This document shows, in pieces, positions 20,232 through 25,067 of a stretch of 25,067 nucleotides of DNA; within the stretch, counting starts at the first letter, position 1, and every line of letters starts with the position of its first letter. The notes beneath the pieces are model-generated. The model saw only the letters and a list, made by a program, of their open reading frames with translations, did no database searches and had not been told where the DNA came from. Source of the DNA: Terana coerulea (taxonomy: Eukaryota; Basidiomycota; Agaricomycetes; Polyporales; Phanerochaetaceae); contig JAKOGH010000957.1 in the NCBI GenBank assembly GCA_024811115.1, positions 1-25,067 on the forward strand. Direction: 5' to 3'. A program made the position numbers and the translations under genes.

Positions 20232-21672
20232 ATGTTCTCTCGCGTTCTCGCCGCCTCCGTTCTCGCCCTCCCCCTTCTTGCGGTCGCCACACCTGTTGCA
20301 CGCAACGCAGATACCGAGGAGAAACGCCAACTCCCCACTGGTATTCTCCCTACGGGTATTCCTGCCCACTGGCATCCTCCCCACCGGCCTTCTTCCAACT
20401 GGCATTTTGGCCGCCAGCATTTTGCCCACCCCTATGCCTACTGGCGTTCTTCCTACCGGCATCTTGCCGACCGGGATTTGCCTACCGGGATTCTTCCTAC
20501 GGGCATCTTGCCGACGGGAGTTCTGCCCACGGGCATTCTGTCTAGAGGCGCTGTGTCCGACGCGCCGACCACCGCCTGCTGCGCCAGCACCGAGTCTGTG
20601 AGTACCCTCTTGTGCATTGTGCATCGCAGAGCAGCTGCTGACGAAACATTGCCTAGCCCACCTCCGCTGCAGGATCGGCCCTGCTTGGGCTGCTCGGCAT
20701 TGATGCGAGCGACGTCAACGCGCTCATCGGCCTGACCTGCTCGCCGATCAGCGTCGTCGGCATCGGGTCTGGCTCCGAGTGCAGCGGCAGCACCGTCTCG
20801 TGCTCGAACGGAGTCGTCGTACGTGGTCGCAGTTGCCTGCGCTTACGCCTGCCGTCCTCACAATATGTGCCCACAGAACGGCGTCGGCATCGGCTGTGTC
20901 CCGATCTCGACCACGAAGAAGCGCAACACGGCGCCGCCCGCCAATCCGGACTACTGCGTGCTGCGACAGCACCGAGCCTGTGAGTACCAGTTATACTCCT
21001 TGAATTTATCTCATCGCTGAGTGTGTATAAACCAGGCCAACTCGGCCGCCGGATCTGCCCTGCTCGGCCTTCTCGGCATCGATGCGAGCGACGTCAGCGC
21101 CCTCGTCGGCCTGACCTGCTCGCCGATCAGCGTCGTCGGCGTCGGCTCCGGCTCTGAGTGCAGCGGCTCGACGGTCAGCTGCAGCAACGGCGTCGTCGTA
21201 TGTCCTTTCATTTCCACCTGCCCTTCATGGCTCGTTTCTGATCACAAGCATTGTTTCTTGCAGAACGGCGTTGGCATCGGCTGCGTGCCCATCACGGCGA
21301 GCAAGAAGCGCAACGCGGCGCCCAGCACCCCGACTACTGCCTGCTGCAACAGCACTGAGACCGTCAGTGCCCTGTCTTATCTAAATCCAAGTGCGCTTGC
21401 TAACGAGCTTGCTGCAGGCCAACTCAGCCTCCGGCTCTGCCCTTCTCGGCCTCCTCGGCATCGACGCGAGCGACATCAGCGGCCTCATCGGCCTGACGTG
21501 CTCGCCCATCAGCGTCGTCGGTGTCGGCTCTGGCTCGGCCTGCAGCGGCTCGACCGTCTCTTGCTCCAACGGTGTCGTCGTACGTCTTTCCCTCTTCTCC
21601 TCGTCGCCAAATGGAGCTCACTGCTTTGTGCAGAACGGCGTCGGTATCGGCTGTGTGCCGGTCACTCTCTGA
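20232..21672 (+). CDS. Three-module class I-like hydrophobin precursor with Kex2 sites
   Basis: Seven exons: 20232-20597, 20657-20818, 20877-20979, 21036-21197, 21264-21362, 21418-21579 and 21634-21672, with 54-66 nt introns. The order is: a signal peptide ending LLAVA; a short propeptide ending in KR (codons 31-32); an LPTG(I/V/L) tract; then three hydrophobin modules. Each module starts TTACC, contains [11 protein letters not shown] and ends IGCVPI or IGCVPV. Modules 1 and 2 end in KKR, so Kex2-type cleavage would release three hydrophobins; the last ends VPVTL. Cysteine spacing per module is CC-x32-C-x13-C-x5-S-C-x11-C, class I-like without C1 and C6. Each 162-nt core exon has phase-0 boundaries. 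Exon 3 is 103 nt, not 102, because of an extra G near 20949; read literally, module 2 shifts frame and stops at 21155-21157. The LPTG tract has a +1 slip near 20361 and a -1 slip near 20480. The modules are unmistakable; translation as one chain depends on these indels. Confidence 0.8.
20331..20540 (+). repeat. LPTG(I/V/L) pentapeptide minisatellite
   Basis: A 15-bp unit encoding L-P-T-G-I/V/L, starting directly after the KR site and running up to the first hydrophobin module. Between about 20361 and 20480 the repeat continues in a neighbouring frame, so the open frame reads a His/Trp/Tyr-rich stretch there, before the original frame resumes. The paralogue at 24.1 kb has the same tract at the same place. 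Confidence 0.75.
20657..21672 (+). repeat. Tandem ~380-bp hydrophobin module units
   Basis: The core exons start at 20657, 21036 and 21418, giving periods of 379 and 382 bp. Each unit contains a 162-nt core exon, an intron, a linker exon of about 100 nt (39 nt in the last), and an intron. Intron positions and phases are identical in the units, while intron sequences differ. Confidence 0.85.
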
Positions 21673-22780
21673 GCGTGTCGCGGCCGTACGAGAGTGCCTC
21701 GCAAAGGACACTAAAGATGTATGCATTGTTACGGACTGAATGAACAGTTTACTGTACGATAGGAATGGATGTATTGCAGCTCTCAAATATGTCTAACTCT
21801 GAACATCATTATCGAGTCGACGATGTGGCACGTTGCTCGCTATGCGACCTGCTGGCGCTCAGTTTGAAGGTGTTTCGGAGCGGAAGGTTGGCAGAAGGCG
21901 GTGAGCTGCCGGCGCTTCGCGTCTTTCCTCCTGCGTTCATCTTCACTGTCATGCCCCGTCAAGCTATCGAGGCACTGTCAAGCCCGTTTTAGTATGCACT
22001 CATTCCTGTGCAAGTGAGCGCTGTTCTGCTTAGACTGCGACGCACCAGCTTGCCGAGTTCTTCAAATCCTAAGCCTACCTTACACGATGCGTTGCTTTGA
22101 TTCCGGCTTTACACAAGACCTTCCTTCTCCTAGATCGGCGGTACCGAGCGACTACGGTGTCCTGATCCAGCCTGAGCTGTACCCGTACCATCGGCGTTGG
22201 CCGCAGCTGCAGCTTGAAAGAGCGGTATCGCCGTTTCCCACTCCGACTCAGGTACGTATCTTTGAGGGACAATGGCGGTCAAAATGCTGGTGCTGGGAAT
22301 TGTCGATAAATAGGCGATCAAAAGATAACTAGTCTTAACGAGCCTGAGGAGAATGAGCTGGGACTAGTAGGAGGCAACAAACTCGCCAGCGTCTACGCGG
22401 AAACTCGTCGGCGTCTACAGAAACTCATTCTCGCTCGGGATATGCCGGTGGAACTGGAGTCGTATACAAGAACATCCGTGGCTGACACTGCCATCGATAT
22501 CAAGAATGGCCACAAGCACTCATGTTTGCTGAAGGTGACTTATCTGAGGGCTCACCTGTGTTTGTTTCTTCGCCCGTTTTGGCAACCGCTTGTCCTGCCG
22601 GCCTCAACGAAGGAAGACGCCCGTGAGAACAAAATAGCTTAATCACGTAAAAATATATAAATTAGCATATATTGAGTTCGATTAGCCTTACAGAAGGGAC
22701 AGAAAGAGCGCGGTATGAGCAAGAGCGAGATATGACGAACGAGTCCAGGTTTAGCACAAATAAAGCAGATTTACCGTTAA
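21673..22780. other. 3' flank of the hydrophobin; no gene recognised
   Basis: The first 200-280 bp is shared with the flank of the truncated copy at 14.0-14.3 kb. Beyond that, ORFs of 60-80 codons lie on both strands without motifs. The stretch 22640-22790 is AT-rich. Confidence 0.4.
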
Positions 22781-23244
22781 TTTACCTTAATGAACCCTAT
22801 TGACGCGCCCAGAATCATACGTATCGGAGGATCCGGCTCGTCGGCTCGCAACTTTGAAGCGACACGCGAAAACCTCAGGCTCTCACTTCTGGCAGACGCA
22901 GAGACTTTGTGGCGTCGGTGGTCGCCGCAGTCGGGCCTCTGTTCGGTCCAGTGGTTGGTTCCTCCCTCCAACCTCGGCGCTGCCAGTCTGCATTGTCGCA
23001 GCCCTCCCCGCAATTATCAGTGCTTGATCTCGACGGAAGAAAGTGGCTTTGTCGGTCAGATGTCGTTGTTCAACATGGACGTAGTGTACGCCGTGCGCTT
23101 TGAATTATATTTTCCGGGTACTCACTCCATGCATCATCTGCGTAGCAGACGTCCCTCCACGGCGGTCACCATTCACCGACGCTATTTTACGGTCGAGGAT
23201 CAGCGCAGAGCTACAGTCCCGTGCCAGGATGACATCGACCGTCG

Positions 23245-23469
23245 TCACGACGTGTGAACGTCGGACTCGTGGTGAGCACGCTTTACCTTGCATTCTCGCA
23301 TGGTCCCGCGCGCCCGCGGCCGTTTTGCAAATGTACACGAATATCGGGCATACCCTCGCCATTGCCTCTTGGTTCTTTTGGGCTGTGTATTGTCGTCACG
23401 TTCATATGTCGAGAACACGCGGCTGATGCGTGAGGTCATACATTGACATATGTATGACCTCGTCAGCAC
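23245..23469 (-). pseudogene. Diverged copy of the divergent ORF
   Basis: The reading RQWRGYARYSCTFAKRPRA, followed by RAHHESDVHTS, aligns with FWRGYRRHSDTFESRRRL and RAHHISDVSSH of the arm at 17.2 kb, and with IWREYLRRSCVFEHRRRL at 19.4 kb. The family is unknown. The frame is preserved better than the nucleotide sequence in this block, which hints at past coding function. Confidence 0.28.
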
Positions 23470-23993
23470 CTCTACGGTTCACTGCACCTACACGGCCGCA
23501 GGGTCCCTGTTACGATGTAGTTGGGCTGGCGGGATAACATTACGAGTGTGACGATAGGAAGTTTTTAGTGCAACTAACGTCGACGTTTTCCAACTAGGGC
23601 AGACTTGAGACGGTAATCCTAACACCCCCATGCTGCACGATTCAAATTCGGAGTTCGGACGACTGAATGCACGCCAAAACATGCTTCTTACCCTCACCTT
23701 TGCCGCCGATATGTCATGCGTGTGGGATACCGTGACCTGTCCCTTGGTGGCGACACACTCCGTTCTGGGAAGGTCATTCAGGTACGCGCGACGACTTCTT
23801 CGCCGTATTTGACTGACTGGCTGTGTGTCTTGTCCGTCAGATGTGACAAGGCTCCGCGTCGCCGTTGAGGAAGAGCATCTCTGCGTCTCGTGCTGTGGAG
23901 CTTTGCAACGACGCCGACACGCCGATGTCAAAAACATACTACGTCGTCGGTGCTCTGCTGCGCCTTTCTCGGCATGCCATTGAATATAGAGCG

Positions 23994-24000
23994 TATATAA
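23994..24000 (+). promoter_or_regulatory. TATA box of single-module hydrophobin
   Basis: TATATAA, 91 nt before the ATG at 24085, matching the position in the paralogue at 20.2 kb. Confidence 0.6.
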
Positions 24001-24084
24001 GGGCACGCAACTCGACGACTCATCCTCAGCAACCAGCACTCACCTCCAGTGTTCCTGCACTCTCCAACACCTCCAGCAAACAAG

Positions 24085-24730
24085 ATGTTCTCCCGCCTCC
24101 TCTCGACCATCGTGCTCGCCCTCCCTCTTCTTGCGGTCGCCACACCCGTGGCCCGCGACGCCGAGGGAAGCGCCAGCTTGGCGGCATCCTGCCGGGCCTT
24201 CTCCCCACGGGCATTCTGCCCCCGGGTCTCCTGCCCACGGGCCTTTTGCCGACTGGCATTCTGCCGCCGGGGCTCCTGCCCACTGGTATTCTCCGCAAGG
24301 ACCTCCTGCCGACTGGCATTCTCCCCACCGGCATCCTCCCCACCGGCCTGCCTCTGCCCACCGGTATTTTGGGCGGCAGCACGCCGACGACTGCCTGCTG
24401 CGCCAGCACCGAGGCCGTACGTCTCGAATTCCCCTTTCTCCTTCTGAAGTTACGTGCTGAATAGTTCGATATAGGCCAACTCGCTGGCCGGCTCCGCCGT
24501 GCTTGGGCTGCTCGGCATCGATGCGAGCGATATCAATGCCCTAGTCGGCTTGACGTGCTCGCCCATCAGCGTCATTGGCGTCGGCTCTGGCTCGGAGTGC
24601 AGCGGCGACCGTCAACTGCTCCAACGGGATCGTCGTAAGTCGCTCGCACTTTTCTTACTCCCTGGTCTCTGTATGCTGATATAATGTGCAGGGCAGCATC
24701 GGCGTTGGATGCGTTCCTGTCAGCCTTTGA
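24085..24730 (+). CDS. Single-module class I-like hydrophobin with LPTG tract (frameshifted)
   Basis: Three exons: 24085-24416, 24475-24634 and 24692-24730, with 58- and 57-nt introns. It has a signal peptide ([19 protein letters not shown]), a KR site, an LPTG(I/L) tract (about 24171-24381) and one module: [21 protein letters not shown], then Asn-Cys, then VGCVPVSL. Cysteine 1 is absent and the cysteine 6 position is Asn. A one-base deletion near 24166 (GAGG-GAAGCGC against GAGGAGAAACGC in the paralogue) moves KR and the LPTG tract out of frame with the signal peptide. A two-base deletion near 24606 in the core exon shifts it again. The two sum to -3, so the last exon is back in frame, but the intermediate frame meets TAG at 24542-24544. 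The gene is therefore broken as sequenced. In the wrong frame the LPTG tract reads as a Cys/Arg-rich stretch, which should not be taken as real. Confidence 0.75.
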
Positions 24731-25067
24731 GCTCCCTGAGCGAAATTAGCCTCGTACGTTCTCACCATAATTATATTTGTATCCACAATATCTCAAACGC
24801 TTGCTACATCTTCTGTAGAGCACTGCCGATATTGGATAGGATTTTTCTGTTGTACTATAAACGATGTTCTCACGAAGGCGGGGAGGAGAAGCAGGAGTTT
24901 TGAACGTTGCGGGGAGAACGGACGACAAGTGGACTTTTGAACTATGCGAATGTAAATCATGTACGCACGACTGAATGAAATGTACGAGGATGTATACCTT
25001 GCATGGAGTACTGTCTGAAGCGATCTGTGGGACAACCCTCGGTTTCGCCTTCGTCTTGGCTCCTTGC
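24731..25067. other. 3' flank, no gene recognised
   Basis: AT-rich downstream sequence of the last hydrophobin gene. A short GACTGAATGAA-containing stretch near 24968 resembles the 3' flank of the paralogue at about 21733. Otherwise nothing recognisable. Confidence 0.4.

Larger units (their letters stand above)
22905..24084 (-). repeat. Third copy of the hydrophobin upstream block
   Basis: Same orientation as 18925-20231 but more diverged. Shared landmarks in order are GTGGCGTCGGTGGT-GCCG (22911 and 18959), GAGG/GCGGCTGATG-GTGA (about 23410 and 19520), GCCAAAACATG (23673 and 19812), GGTGGCGACAC (23745 and 19890), TCAGGTACGC (23780 and 19929) and CTACGTCGTC (23938 and 20087). It ends at the hydrophobin gene at 24085. 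This supports a tandem duplication of promoter plus gene. Confidence 0.55.

Noticed and set aside
20331..20540. LPTG motifs as bacterial sortase cell-wall anchors
   Set aside because: Sortase needs LPxTG followed by a hydrophobic stretch and basic tail at the C-terminus. Here the motif is a tandem LPTG repeat near the N-terminus of a spliced fungal gene.
20118..20624. Minus-strand 168-codon ORF opposite the hydrophobin first exon
   Set aside because: It is the complement of the LPTG repeat and signal peptide exon; its repeats are only the mirrored minisatellite.
21424..21786. Minus-strand 120-codon Arg/Asp-rich ORF opposite hydrophobin module 3
   Set aside because: It is antisense to exons with conserved cysteines and splice sites and has no independent motif.
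24165..24416. Cys/Arg-rich protein domain in the frame following the signal peptide of the 24-kb gene
   Set aside because: It is the LPTG minisatellite read one frame off after a one-base deletion; the correct frame is conserved with the paralogue.

Overview
This window looks like a basidiomycete (Agaricomycetes, plausibly a polypore-type wood-decay fungus) chromosome segment. The basis is class I hydrophobin-like genes split by 50-66 nt GT-AG introns, several F-box/LRR-type genes of the kind expanded in mushroom genomes, TATA boxes 70-90 nt before hydrophobin start codons, and many degenerate transposon remnants. It is an accessory, repeat-rich region. The species call is inference.

Layout. 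1-3.2 kb: a TPR-like coding relic and an intact two-exon F-box-like gene (1995-3221, +). 3.4-3.9 kb: a small hydrophobin gene on the minus strand. 4.8-6.0 kb: a three-exon F-box-like gene on the minus strand. 7.2-9.8 kb: a short CACTGA-rich element, a frameshifted F-box-like gene (+) and the C-terminal part of another (-). 9.86-13.66 kb: transposon debris, including a GGTTC-word element and two solo LTRs with 5-bp target duplications. 14.3-16.8 kb: a 5'-truncated hydrophobin pseudogene next to a ~2-kb inverted-repeat element and a ~120-bp CCCTTA-word element. 16.8-19.9 kb: a ~1-kb inverted duplication. 20.2-21.7 kb: a seven-exon, three-module hydrophobin gene. 22.9-24.7 kb: a third copy of the upstream block followed by a single-module hydrophobin gene.

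The standout is the hydrophobin family. The gene at 20232-21672 encodes a secreted precursor: signal peptide, Kex2-type KR site, LPTG(I/V/L) pentapeptide tract, then three near-identical hydrophobin modules separated by KKR dibasic sites. It is predicted to be a proteolytically divided poly-hydrophobin. Every module at all four loci lacks cysteine 1 and has Ser or Asn in place of cysteine 6. Those two cysteines pair with each other in canonical hydrophobins, so one whole disulfide has been lost in concert while the other six cysteines keep class I spacing.

Caution: all four hydrophobin loci carry 1-2 nt indels relative to their paralogues, some of them mutually compensating, while two neighbouring F-box genes are intact. 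This may be real decay or uncorrected assembly error. It decides whether these are functional genes.
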